NCBI GenBank assembly: GCA_027924645.1 | Contig: BSBN01000254.1 | Location: 15,322,501 to 15,386,500, forward strand | Length of the DNA: 64,000 bases | Direction of reading: 5' to 3' | Source: Cunninghamia lanceolata | Lineage: Eukaryota > Streptophyta > Pinopsida > Cupressales > Cupressaceae | Made by a program: the position numbers and the translations under genes | Shown here: positions 32,633-45,065 of the stretch, in pieces | Position numbering within the stretch: the first letter of the stretch is position 1 | Layout of the letters: each line of letters starts with the position of its first letter | The notes under the pieces: generated by a model | The model's database searches: none | Told to the model about the DNA's origin: nothing | What the model saw: only the letters and a program-made list of their open reading frames with translations

Positions 32633-33681
32633 AGATCACAGGTCCTTGCCTAGGTTAGCATCTTCCTCTTCCTCTTTGCTCACCATTGTTCTGGTCACGA
32701 GGGTGGTAGGCATTATCCCCTCTTTGATTTTGGCTAGTGCCAGCTTCCTCACTTTTCTCTTAATCTTCATTATAGTCTCCATAAGACCTTCCACCAGTCC
32801 TTTTGCCTTGACTTCTTCGCCTTTGCTTGCTTTCAAATCTTTTTTTAGCCTCTCTTCCATCTTTAGGGAAATCTTGTATTCATCTTCTATGGTGGTCACT
32901 TTGACCAGGCTCAGCTCCTCTTGATTTCTTTGTCTCAGCCCATTAATGTAATAGGCTACCTTCTCCTTATTGGCCTATGCATGGCCTATCCTGATAGTAA
33001 TCTTATAAAACTCTTTTGTATACTCTTTGACAGACTTGTTACCTTGCTTCAATCCTTGTAGCTTCTTCAGGAACTCCATCTCATACTCCACATGAATGAA
33101 CTACCTTATTAGTTTCTCCACCATCCAATCCCATCTGGTAATCTTTCCTTTTCCCCTTCTATTTCTCTCCAACTGGACCTCCTTCCACCAAATAGTAGCA
33201 TGGATCTTCAACTTTTTTTTTACAAACTTGAACTGATCTGGGTCCTCCACATCTTCATACTCGTAATATTCCTCCATGTCATTGATCCAATAAATAAGTT
33301 GTTTCAGATTCAAATCTCTAGAATAGGTAGAAACTTTGATCCTAGGCCTCTTTCAGATCTTCGAAATGGCCCTCAACAACCTAACTTCTGGAGGATCTCC
33401 TACAATTTATTGTTCTTCCTCAGATAGCTCTTCTTTAACTTCATTCTCACTTTCTTCTCTTGTTCTCTGCTCAAACCCTCTTCACAATTCCTCTTGCAAT
33501 GCATTGATTTGCCTTTGTAGGGCTCTAAAACCCTCTTCCATCAAAGTATTCCTCCCATTACAATTTCTTTATGGGGGCATCTTGATCTCCACATCAAACC
33601 CACAACCTCAGAGCCTGGTGCAAACTGTCTCACAGTCAGCGATCTCTCTACACACTCAGGAACCCTTGCTCTAATACCACT

Positions 33682-34549
33682 TGATCAAGGAGGTAAATCA
33701 TAAAACACACAACAACAGAAATGGTACACAGAACATAAAATATTTCTTTATTGATTTGGACAACTCATTACATTATAGAAGCTCAATTACAATTAGAGGA
33801 ATCAATCTTCCATAGGTTGCAACACACCACAACTACACATCACCAGACTCTAGAATCTTCTGCCTTATGTAACCCCAAATCAACTAGGGTTTTTATTTTC
33901 TCACCTATTCTTGACTACATTTCCTCCCTTAACTCTACTACTACCCACGGTTCCCAAAATATTCATAAATAGCACTTTTTGGCAGCCTCTAGCTAAATTT
34001 CAAAATTTGCAGCTCCCTCCAAAAGTAGGTCAACTTCTAGAAACCATAACATTTGATCTGGGTGTTTGACGAACCGTTTTAAGTGTCAGAAAGATCGTGA
34101 TGTGAACTATCACACTGGAAATCCATAAATAGATTTCCATCAACTTTTCAGGACATTATGAGATGTTTTAGTGCCTCATATCTTGTTTCAGAAATTTTCA
34201 GGGGCTTTTCAAAAAACAAAAACTTTAATATCTTTTAGCTCACAAATGATCTTTGCTTGATTCCTTCACCAAAGGTCTAATATTTTAGTTATGAAGCTTC
34301 CTGTAAATTTTCACTTCCATCCGTTCCCAAATGCAAACTTTCCTAAAATGACAGTTAAACTTTCCAAAACTGGCAGTTTGTTATTTTTAGTAGTTTGCAA
34401 AAACTGAAAGTCCTACATCATTATTGAAGAGATTATAGAACCAGAAACACTAATTATTGAAAGAAATGAAAACAAATGCAATGATTTTGAATCAACTTCT
34501 TTTTGGGTGATGCAAGATTGCCCTTACACCACTGGATGCTCCTGCATCA
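33682..34549 (-). repeat. 5' LTR of the minus-strand gypsy element
   Basis: On the minus strand it starts TGATGCAGGAGCATCC and ends with TTTACCTCCTTGATCA before the primer site. It matches 26644-27519 and both LTRs of the element at 55185-60286. Confidence 0.9.
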
Positions 34550-37039
34550 ATTTGCTCCCATGCTTTCCAAATGCTCTTAAAGGTAGCAGATCCTCTAGGT
34601 TTAACAATGATGTCCCCAAACAGAGTATCATTGAGATGCAATGTGTCCCAAGACTTCTTTTTTACTAGGATAACTTTTAACATTTTTGATCTCGTTAACA
34701 CCTTCCAAGGTTCTTCACCTACCAAAGAGTTGATAATCCATTTGGCTGCTAGGGAAAGACCTTGAAGTCTCAAATCTTTAAGCCCTAGACCCTCCAAATC
34801 TGTGTTCATGCAGCACCAACTCCACTTAACTATGTTCTTTTTTTATTTGCCCTTTCCATATGACCACAAGAAATTTTTTATTAACTTATGAATTACATCA
34901 AACTGATAGTTGGCAAAAAGCCACATAGAGGAATCATATATTGAATAAGCTGACATGATTTTTTGGCACACCTGCATTCTACCTGCTAATGATAGATGCA
35001 ATCTATTCCAATTTTTTAGTTTCATATCAATTTTTGTAAATATCCAGTGCCACATGATTTTCAGAGAAGGGTTAATAGCAAATGGGATTCCAAGGAATTT
35101 GACCATTACCTTAAGGCCTCCCCATTGCCATTTCTCAAGATCAAGCCAGTTAGGTGCAATAGGGTCCCAAGAAAGGAGAATAGATTTCAAGGGAGAGATC
35201 TTTTCCCTAGAAACGAAATAGAAGATATCAACTCTATGTTCCAGCCTTTCAAATTCCAACTTATTTATCTTAGGAAAAAGGGCAGTATCATCTGCAAACT
35301 GAACATTGAGTAGTTTTTTACCATTGGACAAAAGGATTCCTTCTAAATCTCCTTGAATACATTCTATTCTCAAAAACAAAATGCAAAGCTTCTAATGCAA
35401 TTACAAATAATGAGGGAGCAAGGGTACATCCATGATGAATTGATCTCCCCATACCAAAAGGAGCAGACAGTTCCCCATTAACTTCCACTTGGGCTGAGGC
35501 ATTCCTAAACAACATCATGACCATATCACAAAATTTACTAGAAAATCCTATAGCGCTAAGAATTTTAAATATAAAGGACTATTCAACCTGATCATAAGCT
35601 TTTTCAAAATCCAAAAGAAGAATACAAGCATCTTCATTAGAATCCTTAGCCCATTGAAGTGCTTCCGAACTTGTAATTAAGTTCTCAAGAATGTATCTGC
35701 TTTTAATAAAACCTATTTGAGTGGAGCTTATTACTTCAAGTAGAATATCTCTAACTCTTAATGCAAGCACTTTAGAAATGATTTTGTAGGGGACATTCAA
35801 TAATGTTATGGGTCTCCAATTTTTTATAAGAGTCTTGTCACCTTCCTTGGGAAGGAGTTTGATGATGCCTTTATTCATATCCTCCCCAAAGGAGTCTCTC
35901 TCAATAGATTCATTATACAACTCAAATAGATCATCTACTATCCAATCCAACTTAGCCTTATAAAATTCCATAGGGAGGCCATCTGTACCAGGGGATTTCC
36001 CATTGTTCATGGATTTAATTGCTACCTCAATTTCATAATTTGAAATTTCCTTGTCAAGCTATCTTTTCATCTCCTCATTTACTTTTTCCTTGCAAATTTT
36101 TCCACACAGCTCCTGAGCCTCTTTGTAACCAACCTTGGAATCCTCTTTTTTAAATAGATTTTCATAGAAATTCTTAAAGGAATTTAGAATATCTTTTTGG
36201 TTATTCAAGGTGACTCTATTCTCTACAATTACTCCTATATTCTCTTCGATGTTTTTATCTTTAAGGAGATTAAAAAAATAATTTGTGTCTTTGTCCCCAT
36301 CTTTTAGCTAGTTGAGTTTATCCCTAATCTTAGCACTTTGAGCCTTCCTAATCTGCACCTTTCTTAGCCTGTGTTTTATCTCTCCCAACCTTTCAACTAA
36401 TTTTTCCTTCTTGGGATTATCTTGGACTAGTTCTTCAATTCTAAGGTATTCTTCTTGCAAGAACAATTCCTCTTTTTTATTGTCTAATGCATATTTTTTC
36501 CAAACAATTCGAAAAACAACCTTATGGGCCTCAACCAATCTATTCTAGTAAATAGAGGATCCTTTACTCTTAAACCAAGTTTTACAGGTGTTTTTAAGTG
36601 TTTTGATCCCATTAAGATAGTCTTGATCATTAAAAAGCTCACAATTTAGCTTGAAGGAGGTATTCTTGTTCTTTTTTTTAGATTTCCTTTGTGACTCTTG
36701 AGTTGCAACACAATTTTCATATGATGGTGATCTAAGAGAGGGTTCAGAATGAATTGCATTTTGTTTGCATCTTTTATGGGCTGACACAAGAAGGTATTTT
36801 TATCAAAGTAAAATCTATCCATCCTATAGTGAATTCTTTTTCTTGCTTTTTGACAATTGGCCCAAGAGAATCATATTCTACTGTTATTTTTCTTTTCACC
36901 TTCTAGTGGGTCAAACAAATTTAAATATTTCTTTAATCTTTGCTAGAAACTAGAAAAAGTTTTCATTACCTTTCCACCCCATGGGGTTACCCCCTATTTA
37001 TCTTTTGGATATTCTATCATATTGAAATCTCCCCCAAAC
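34550..37039 (-). pseudogene. LINE ORF2, reverse transcriptase part (between the two insertions)
   Basis: The segment opens with GGDFNMIE, the remaining endonuclease motif, at 37034. The RT starts near 36010 with NNGKSPGTDGLPMEFYK, then ITLLNVPYKIISKVLALRV, TQIGFIKSRYI, LLLDFEKAYDQVE (first catalytic Asp region) and, near 35310, VQFADDTALF (catalytic Asp pair). It continues through the thumb (DLRLQGLSLAAKWIINSLVG) to AWEQI at 34550. Breaks lie near 36050, 35570 and 34830. This enzyme would copy LINE RNA at the nicked target. Confidence 0.85.
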
Positions 37040-38146
37040 TATTGATAACTAAGAGGGGGGCTAAATCAGTTATCTAGATTATTTTAACTTTCTGTTCTTC
37101 CTTAACAATTAGTGTAGCATCAAATTAAGTAAGCATGCATAACCATGAAAGCAGAAATAAACTCAATACACATAACACAATGATTTTGATGTGGAAAACC
37201 CTATTAAGGATAAAACCACAGGGTGATTAACCCAAGATTGTATTCTTTGTTAAAAGAATAAGGTAGTACAAAATGGCACTTGTCAATTAGGGCTTACTGC
37301 CTGAGCACACTGCTCACAAGAGGCTCACTACCTACAAGAGACTCACTGTCTACAAGTTATAAGAGAGTAACAAGATACTTGAGCTGATGAGAAGCATCCA
37401 CATATGCTAAAGTTTAGTTCCGGTTAAGCTCAGTACACTGATCTACTGCACTTCATTCTTTCTCTTCTTAGGTGCTGCTATCTTGTCACATACCGGACCT
37501 GTATTACTGCTTCCACTCTACTCTCTACTTTTCTTCACACTTCACAATACACCACACACACCTTCTCATCGAAATCCATTTGGTATATATATCTGCACAA
37601 AGGATTTCAATAATTTTCTAGTTGGCATCCGGAATACTTCAATATTTTCTCAAACTCTAGTCTGTTGGCTAAATCCTTGCTTCCCAAGTGATGTGTATAA
37701 AGGAGATTCTTGTAGAATTCATCAATTATGTCAGCCAATCATGAATGATCCCTTAAGAAACTTTATTATCATCAATATCTCATCTAGGTTAAGGTCTGAA
37801 GCTCTACCGATCGGTTCTTCCTCAGTCTACTCTGCCAAATAGGAACCTAACACTTAGGTGTTCATATCTTTTCATTCTTACATCACCGGAGGCTCAATCT
37901 CTGGAATATATTAGTCATGGTACTCCTCTTGACTTCCCCAAGTCTGCACTTTACTGAGATACTTCCTCTAAGAGATCTGGACCTGACTGTCGGACCTTGC
38001 TGCATGCTCTGTTCTTGGTCACTGGACCAAAATACTCTTCAATCTGACTTTCGGTATAGACACACCATATCCTGCAGATGTGTGGGGTGGACTTTGTTGC
38101 CATCAATGACAACACTCATGAAGCCATGTAGTGTCTCTTGCCAACA
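37040..38146 (-). repeat. 3' LTR of copy 2 (1107 bp)
   Basis: It starts TGTTGGCAAGAGACAC at 38146 and ends TTAGTTATCAATA at 37040, with the terminal CAACA mutated. The tract CCAAAGGGGGAGAT lies directly before it (38147-38160). Confidence 0.9.
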
Positions 38147-38387
38147 ATCTCCCCCTTTGGCATTGATGGCAACACTTAGTGAAAAATGTCTAAGTGTCAC
38201 ACTACACTCCCCCTTGGCTGATGCTTTGTTCTAATGTACACTTTTCTGGCGCTCCCTGTTAGCTAGATTCCACATTTTTCACTACTCCTCACTCCCCCTT
38301 TGACATTAATGGGAAAGGGTAGGATCCGCATACTAAAATTTCTAAAAACAATCTATACTTGGCCACATAAATATATAGATAACATAC

Positions 38388-41300
38388 TTACATATACTGA
38401 AATATATCTGCAAAAGTTGTCTTCAACTAGACAAATTCTGCTGCCCAACTTTGCTTCATCCTGTCCAAAATTGAGATGTGACCACTCAACAGGAATGCAA
38501 AAGCTTTTGCCCTCTTTAGATCTGTCAAATCATTGGTCCGGGCTGTGGTCTAAGCATCAATTAGGGCCTCATGCATGGCCTCTAACTTAGGGATAATTAT
38601 CCCTCTAAGTTCACCCATTCTACTTATTATGTTCTTCCTCTCCTTCTCAAGATTCTTTATCTCATTTATGACTGTAATAGTTTGACATTCCTAGTTTATT
38701 ATGGATGTGGCGAGAGGATCAAATTTCTGAGAGAAGCTTGACAGTTTATCCTCTTGTTCCTTCACTTTCTTCTCAATATCCTTTGTCACTTTGGACCAAG
38801 ATAAACAAAATTTATATACTTCTCTGCCATCCTTAAGAGCATTTTCTAAGCTCTTTATCCCAATATCCATATTTCTCCAATCATTGGTTAGAAATCCTTG
38901 TATCTCAGAGAATCTTTTTCCCAAAAACTCCTTCCAGACCTTTTCTTCAGCTGACTTCTCTAAGGAATCAAAATGTGTATTAATAGAGTTTACAAGAGAC
39001 TTTAGATTACTAGATGTGGAGGCTGAAGAATCCTTTTGAAAGGATGGCATGATTTTCTCTAGCACACCAGATGCAATCTCTATTAGCTCACAACCTTCCA
39101 TGTGAGACTTTAGAAGCTTTTCTTTTGCTTTGGCTTGAGTAAAAGATGCCACCTTCATTGTCTAGACCAAAGAGAGGGAATCAAAATTGAATGGTCCTTG
39201 AAGTAGATCTGGTTCATCTAATTCCATCATTTCTTTTGTGAAGAAGTCTTTGACTGCTTCTGCTATGTCTCTTGCCGAAGACAAAGTTTTCTTCCCTTTT
39301 GCAGCCTTAGTACTATCATTTGTGCTCTTCTCTATTTGATCTATTTTTCTTCCCTTTACTTGTTCTTCTTGACTGATGCGCTCTTCTTTTCTTTCTTCTC
39401 CTTCAATTTTGAAGTATGCAGGAGGATCTGGAAGAGAAGTGTCTTCTTCTTCATGAACTTCCTCTTCTAGAGCAGAGGAATCTAAGGCCTTAGCTTTCTC
39501 TTCACTTGTCTCCTTTGCCTCTTTTGCCACTATCTCAGTAGATTCTTCTTTGTCATCCATGGCCGAGGGTTCATCACCTAAGTGCTCTATAATAGGAATA
39601 TTGAATCTTTTGTATGTATTCCAGAGGATGTCTTCTATTTCTTTTGCCACTTTGTTAGTCTCTCCAAGCATAAGATGATTCATTCTAGCTTTGCTCTGGA
39701 ACTCATCCTTGCAATCTTTGAAGATCATATTCATTTGTTTCTGAGTGATTGAAAGATAGAGTTGAATAGCTATCTGTTCCCGGATCTCAAGGTCATTTGC
39801 CTTGGCATTGTTCTTCCTTAGTTCTAGTTCCTTCTCTAAGCTTTTGGGAATTAGGGATATGATTTCAATAAATGCCTTATTATAGATATTCAGATACCTA
39901 ACTGTAGCTTCTTGCAAGATCTTTTGGTCAGCGTCATTATATTCATCATAGAACTTAGTCATTGGTTTTAGGTTGCCATCCACAGTGATTGATTTGATGA
40001 TACCATCAATGCAGAGAGTAGGTTTTTCAACAAATTCTTCTATCTTTTCTTGTTTGTCTTAACCAATAGAGGATTCACTGGATGTTTTCTTCTTCTTCTT
40101 TATTTTCTTTACTTCCTCATCTATCTCTGTCTCTTCATCATCTTTGAGGCTTGTGTATGATCTTGTAGCCTTTGTCTTTGTTCTCTTTTCTCCTTTATGT
40201 GATGATTTTGCTTCCGGTTTTGATGTCTTTGAGCTCTTAGCAATGGTAGGTGCAAAGCTCTTAGAGGATCTGGTCTAGGAGGGGGCTTCTATCAGAGCAC
40301 TTTCTTTTCCTGCTTCTTCCTTTTCTTTCTCTGCCCTTTCCATCTTCTCTCTGTTGGCATCGAGTGCCTCCTTTGAAATTCCATGCCTCTTGGCAAATTC
40401 TTCTACTTCCCTCCCCACTTTTGTCTTGATCTCAGGTTGTCTTAGTTTAACATGAACTTTTACACTCAGCTCTTGGTAGGTTCCAAACCTTTCTACCTTA
40501 GGATCTTTGGGCTGACTCAACATGTGTTGAACATGTAGCTCTACAATTTTCTCATCTACTTCATACCCCATTGGCATGATCCAAACTATCCTTGGCTCCA
40601 CTGCCTCCATTAGGCATTGATTAGAGTCTACCATGAAGCACACTGTATCTTTGTACTTCTCAACCAATGATTGGGGAATTCTTTCTCTGGTTTGCATCAT
40701 ATTTTGAAAATTATTGAAGTAGCCCCAAAGTACTGTATTCTATGCCTTGGCATCACCAAGCCCATGCAGATAATCTCTGATTTGTATGGCTATTGGTCTG
40801 TCATTCTGCCATACCCAACCATTGGATCCAGGTAGCTCATTCATAAAGTAAAAGAATAAACACAATATTAGACCACCGTATTTGAATGAGTTTTTTTTGT
40901 CCTTCTTGATCTTTTGTAAGCTTTCTAATAGTTGGCTCAGAAGAAGCTCGTAGAGATCATAGTTAGCATTTTTCTTTAGCATTTCATAAGAAGTGTATAC
41001 AACAGTTCTGGATACTGAATTCTCCCTACTGGAGTGATATATCTTATAGCCAATTATCATAGATGCAAACTTGATAGCCGGATTAGTGACATCTTCTATA
41101 GTCATTGCTCTCTTGTCAAATTTTGATCCGGTTGGCTCACTCACTATCTGATTCTTAACAGATTTGAGAGTAGGTAACCCACCGGATGAGTGTAATCCAG
41201 TAATTGTCCTAATGGCATCCTTGGTTATCTTGAATGGCCTCATTAACCACATAAAGTTGTCATGCATTCTACTCAGAATATACTGGACCCATTCATCTTC

Positions 41301-41597
41301 TGCAAAATAGGGGAAATGGATGTACTGACTGAAATACTTATCCTGGATGGCCTTGTATTGGGGTTTGAGATCAAATGAATCATCTATCAGTTTCTTGTGG
41401 TAGATATTGATCAATTTGGATTCCCCAAATTCTTCAACGTTTGCGTGTATGTAAACCCTATTATCTTCTACATGCAGAACTCCATGCGGAATGCTAGAAA
41501 AGGCGACTAGGGGATCAACTTCTAAGGATTTGTAGGGATGTTTCTTGAATTTAGGACATGGCCTATTAGTGATCTTCACAACATTCAAAGTATCCAT
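38388..41597 (-). pseudogene. copy 2 ORF B, seven in-frame stops, no net frameshift
   Basis: The same frame runs from the ATG at 41597 (MDTLNVVKITNRPCPKFKKH) to a TAA at 38388, 1,070 codons, aligning with ORF B of copy 1 throughout. Stops lie at 40740, 40275, 40059, 39162, 38691, 38550 and 38427. Five of these are Gln and two Arg in copy 1. The N-terminal 280 residues are the most similar part (for example the shared KKHPYKSLEVDPL and NSFKYG...CLFFYFMNELPG). The charged linkers differ most. The gene is dead, yet the long frame shows that the protein was kept under constraint until the element stopped moving. Confidence 0.88.
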
Positions 41598-42241
41598 CTT
41601 TCAAAAGATTCAGAGAAAGGTTTTTAAGAACGGAAAATACCTTTTACACTTCTAGGTTTCACGGAATGAGCTGGATTGGATTGCTAGAAGAATTGACTTC
41701 TGTGGTTGATCTTTGAGAGGGTTGAGACAATTTGTTTGTAGAGCTCCTTTTCTCTTCTTCTCTAATGTAAATGTACAAATGATGAACAAAAGAACCCTTT
41801 TATTTCTGTGTAAACCCTAATTTCATTTGCAATAAATGCATACCTTAAGTTATTCCTGTTGCTCTGTTCTCCTTGTCTTGAGAGATTTTTCTGGATCACT
41901 AAGATGCACTTAAAGTTATTCTTGGTGGATATTAGCAATCTATCTACCTTTCACAATCATTCCATTTATCCGTAGATCAAGATACCTCAAATTCGAATCA
42001 TACCAGATCTAACTGTGAAAATCCTATTCTTACCGGATGACTATTGAACCGGATCAATCTTGGAAGATTAGCCTTTACAAAACTTTTTGTGAATCTTGCA
42101 TACCCTTACCATGGCTTATTTAGATGTTTCTCTAAGAACCCTTTAATCCACAACCTTTCATGTGCAAATTTCAGGTACTTATTGGCTGGCTGGGGAAAAT
42201 GTTTTTCTTTTGTTAATCCCCCTAAGCCAGAGCTCATATAT

Positions 42242-43417
42242 TTAGTTTCTGGAAGGAATATCAGCACTAGATTCTAGTGTAGATCCATCCGCATCATTTT
42301 CTATACTTTTCTTCACCCATATCTTGTTCATCTCCTTTTGAATTTCATCGGCATTCACTTTTCCTTTTCCTTTGTCTTGGTTTTGATTATGATGTATCAG
42401 ACCCTTTTTGTCCCGATTCTTATTTCTGCAGAATTTGGCAATATGACTGGATCTATTGTAATTGTAGTAAACAATATTTCTTTTCATATGTGATTGATAT
42501 CCTCTTGATCTACACTGATTATCCATATGTCCCATTCTATTGCATGCAAAACATCTACCATTGAATGAACTATTCATTTGCATATTTCTACATTCATGAG
42601 ATTTGTGACCATAGCTTTTGCAATTAAAGCATTGTTCGGAGAAGGATGAATTAGTCTGATTCATTCTTCTTCTGCACTGATTTGCTTTATGACCAAATTT
42701 ATTGCAATTATGGTAGTATCCATTGAAGGATGGATATCTTTGAGCATTTGGTTGTCTTACCGAAGGTCTTCTAGGCCTATTCCTTGGATTTCCGAATCCA
42801 AATTTCTTTTGACCTGATCCAGAGCTTTCACCTTTCTCATACCCCATGCCTTGCTTTTCATCTACTCTCTTTTGGCTTTCAAGAAGAACTTCAAGTTGAG
42901 CAGAGCTTATCTTGAATTTCTCTTTGTATTCATTTGCTGTTTGGATATCCCTTTTTAAAGGGACAATTTGATTCTCAAGTTGTTCTTCATTATCTCTAGC
43001 TTCTCGAAGATAAGATTCCAAATGCTCGATTATTCTATCCATTTTGTGGTAATCTTCTAACTTTTCTTTGAGAGATTGTTTTAAATTATCTTCAGTCTTT
43101 CTTTTCTCTTCAATTTCTTGAGTGAATTTCATAACACCTGATTCCATTTCATGTCTTACCATAATGACCTCTTTTGATAGCTTCTCACATAATTTGTTCT
43201 TTTCATTCAGATCTTCATCAGTAACATTGGCTTCACTTTGACTTGCTAACTATTGAAGTAGTTCCTTTCTCTTTTTCATAGAGATACTCAGTTTCTCTTT
43301 TAGTTCATTTATAAAATCATCAGGTTATTTGAGTCTTTCCTTCAATTCATTTACTTCGGAGTGAGATTGCTCAAGATCATGTAGAGTAGATTGAACATGT
43401 TCCCTCATACCATACAT
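42242..43417 (-). pseudogene. copy 2 Gag-like ORF A, two in-frame stops
   Basis: Aligned with copy 1, the first ATG is at codon 3 (MYGMREH...). The frame keeps exactly the length of copy 1 (392 codons with stop, from that ATG). Two stops (43325-43327 and 43250-43252) lie at positions that are Gln in copy 1. The coiled coil is readable. Of the four zinc knuckles, the first has lost a Cys (YHNCNKFGHKANQC), the second (CFNCKSYGHKSHEC) and third (CFACNRMGHMDNQC) are intact, and the fourth is decayed (YYNYNRSSHIAKFC). The end reads ESSADIPSRN, so the DSGAD-like motif of copy 1 is not kept. Confidence 0.85.
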
Positions 43418-43470
43418 ATTGAGATTCTCAGATCTTCCTCAAGCTATTAGGCTCTGTTAGGAGGAACTTG

Positions 43471-43483
43471 GCTCTGATACCAA
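43471..43483 (-). other. primer-binding site of copy 2
   Basis: TTGGTATCAGAGC on the minus strand, next to the 5' LTR, is unchanged from copy 1. Confidence 0.85.
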
Positions 43484-43484
43484 T

Positions 43485-44593
43485 TGTTGATAACTGAGAG
43501 GGGGGCTGAATCAGTTATCTAGATTATTTTTACTTTTTGTTCTTCCTTAACAAATAGTGCAGCATCAAATTAAGTAAGCATGCATAACCATGAAATAAGA
43601 AATAAACTCAATACACATAACATAATGATTTTGACATGGAAAACCCTGTTAAGGGAAAAACCACGGGGTGATTAACCCAAGATTGTATTCTTTGTTAAAA
43701 GAATAAGTTAGTACAAATTGGCACTTGCCAATTAGGGCTCACTGCCTGAGCACACTGCTCACAAGAGGCTCACTACCTACAAGAGACTAATTGCTAATAA
43801 GTTATAAGAGAGTAACAAGATACTTGAACTAATGAGAAGCATCCACATATGCTAAAGTTCAGTTCCAGTTAAGCTCAGTACATTGATCTACTGCACTTCA
43901 TTCTTCCTCTTCTTAGGTGTTGCTATCCTTTCACATACTGGACCTGTATTACTACTTCCACTCTACTCTCTACTTTTCTTCGCACTTCACAATACACCAC
44001 ACACACCTTCTCATCTAAATCCATCTGGTATATATATATCCGCACAAAGGATTTCAACAACTTTTTAGTCAGCATCCAGAATACTTCAATATTTTCTCAA
44101 ACTCTAGTCTGTCGATTGGATCCTTGCTTACCAAGTGATGTGTATCAAGGAAATGCTTGTAGAAGTCATCAATCATGTTAGCCAATCATGAATGATCCCT
44201 TAAGAAACTTTATTACCATCAATATCTCATCCGGATTAAGGTCTAAAGCTCTGTCGGTTAGTTCTTCCTCAGTCTACTCTGCCAAACAAGAACCCAACAC
44301 TTAGGTGTTCATATCTTTTCACTCTTACATCACCAAAGGCTCAATCTCTGGAATATATTAGTCATGGTACTCCTCTTGACTTCCCCAAGTCCATACTTTA
44401 CTGAGATACTTCCTCTAAGAGATCCGAACTTGACTATCAGACCTTGCTGCATGCTCTGTTCTTGGTCACCGGACCAAAATACTCTTGAATCTGACTTCTG
44501 GTATAGACACACCATGTCCTACAGATGTGTGGGGTGGATTTTATTGCCATGAATGACAACACTCATGAAGCCACATAGTGTCTCTTGCCAACA
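43485..44593 (-). repeat. 5' LTR of copy 2 (1109 bp)
   Basis: On the minus strand it starts TGTTGGCAAGAGACAC and ends TCAGTTATCAACA. Compared with copy 1 most CCGG sites are lost. Confidence 0.9.
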
Positions 44594-45014
44594 CAAATAC
44601 CCAAAGGACCCTTGACAACTTAGAAGTAAACCATTTCCATAATTAAGGTCTATTATAATATTCATTAGGGGCATATATTAAACAAAGACCAATAGTCATC
44701 CCTTTCAAATCTAAAGTTATCCAGATACATCTATTACAAGGAGAGTGTCTTGAGCTTTGAATAAGATTTTCCCATTTCTTATTTAGAAAAATAGCATTAC
44801 CACCTTTGCCCCTATCATGATTGGTAGTGAAAGACACAACATCTCTCTAGATAAAATGTAAGGTATTTTCCATCATAAATCCTACTGCTTTGACTTCTTG
44901 GAGGAACAGGATGTCCATATTTTTGTTTTTATTACAGAAGTCTCTCACTGCATATTTCCTTTTAGAGGATTCCAATCCTCTAACATTCTAGTTAAAATAT
45001 CTCAAACAATTCAT
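44594..45014 (-). pseudogene. LINE ORF2, endonuclease part (5' of insertion)
   Basis: The start ATG at 45014 follows the ORF1 stop by about 50 bases. The peptide contains the apurinic endonuclease motifs of L1 elements: the N-x-x-G segment (NVRGLESSKRK, with a stop just before it), LFLQEVKAVGF with the catalytic Glu, then RCIWITLDLKGMTIGLCLIY. It is cut at 44593, inside the segment that leads to GGDFN. This nuclease would nick the target DNA for primed insertion. Confidence 0.8.
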
Positions 45015-45065
45015 AGAAGCTTAGAAATAGAGGTTATTTTAACCCTTAAACGTAAGAGCAACAGG

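Larger units (their letters stand above)
31000..33570 (-). pseudogene. gypsy Gag, broken and split
   Basis: The minus-strand start is near 33570, and the frame has several stops. Recognisable pieces are the capsid segment LIYWINDMEEYYEYEDVEDP and ATIWWKEVQLERNRRGKGK (33101-33313), a helical segment (32636-32899, EERLKKDLKASKGEEVKAKG) and, past an inserted solo LTR, a decayed zinc knuckle FQCGGHRAYNFPQH at about 31090. The LEY-x-W...WW pattern is standard for plant Ty3/gypsy Gag. Confidence 0.75.
26644..34549 (-). mobile_element. Ty3/gypsy retrotransposon, full-length and decayed
   Basis: LTRs of about 868 bp (5' LTR, 33682-34549) and 876 bp (3' LTR, 26644-27519) flank gag, protease, RT, RNase H and integrase in the gypsy order, on the minus strand. 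The target duplication ATTTG is perfect (26639-26643, 34550-34554). The primer site, a TGGTATTAGAGC match, lies at 33669-33680. LTR ends are TGATG/CATCA with one mutated end (CCTTGATCA). A solo LTR of another family sits inside gag. Many stops and at least one frameshift in RT make it inactive. The same family occurs at 55185-60286. Confidence 0.9.
37040..44593 (-). mobile_element. older copy of the pol-less two-ORF element (copy 2)
   Basis: Minus-strand relative of 12171-19613. LTRs are 1109 bp (43485-44593, 5') and 1107 bp (37040-38146, 3'). The flanks CAAAC (37035-37039) and CAAAT (44594-44598) match at four of five bases. It has the same primer site (43471-43483) and the same row of polypurine tracts. 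ORF A (42242-43417) and ORF B (38388-41597) are both present, uninterrupted by net frameshifts but broken by in-frame stops. It again has no pol. It sits inside the endonuclease of the LINE, and the LINE frame closes without it. LTRs differ at many sites, so it is much older than copy 1. Confidence 0.92.

Noticed and set aside
32646..32924. 92-codon plus-strand hydrophobic frame
   Set aside because: It is antisense to the Lys/Glu-rich part of the gypsy Gag.
34955..35313. plus-strand frames of 88 codons
   Set aside because: They are antisense to the LINE reverse transcriptase.
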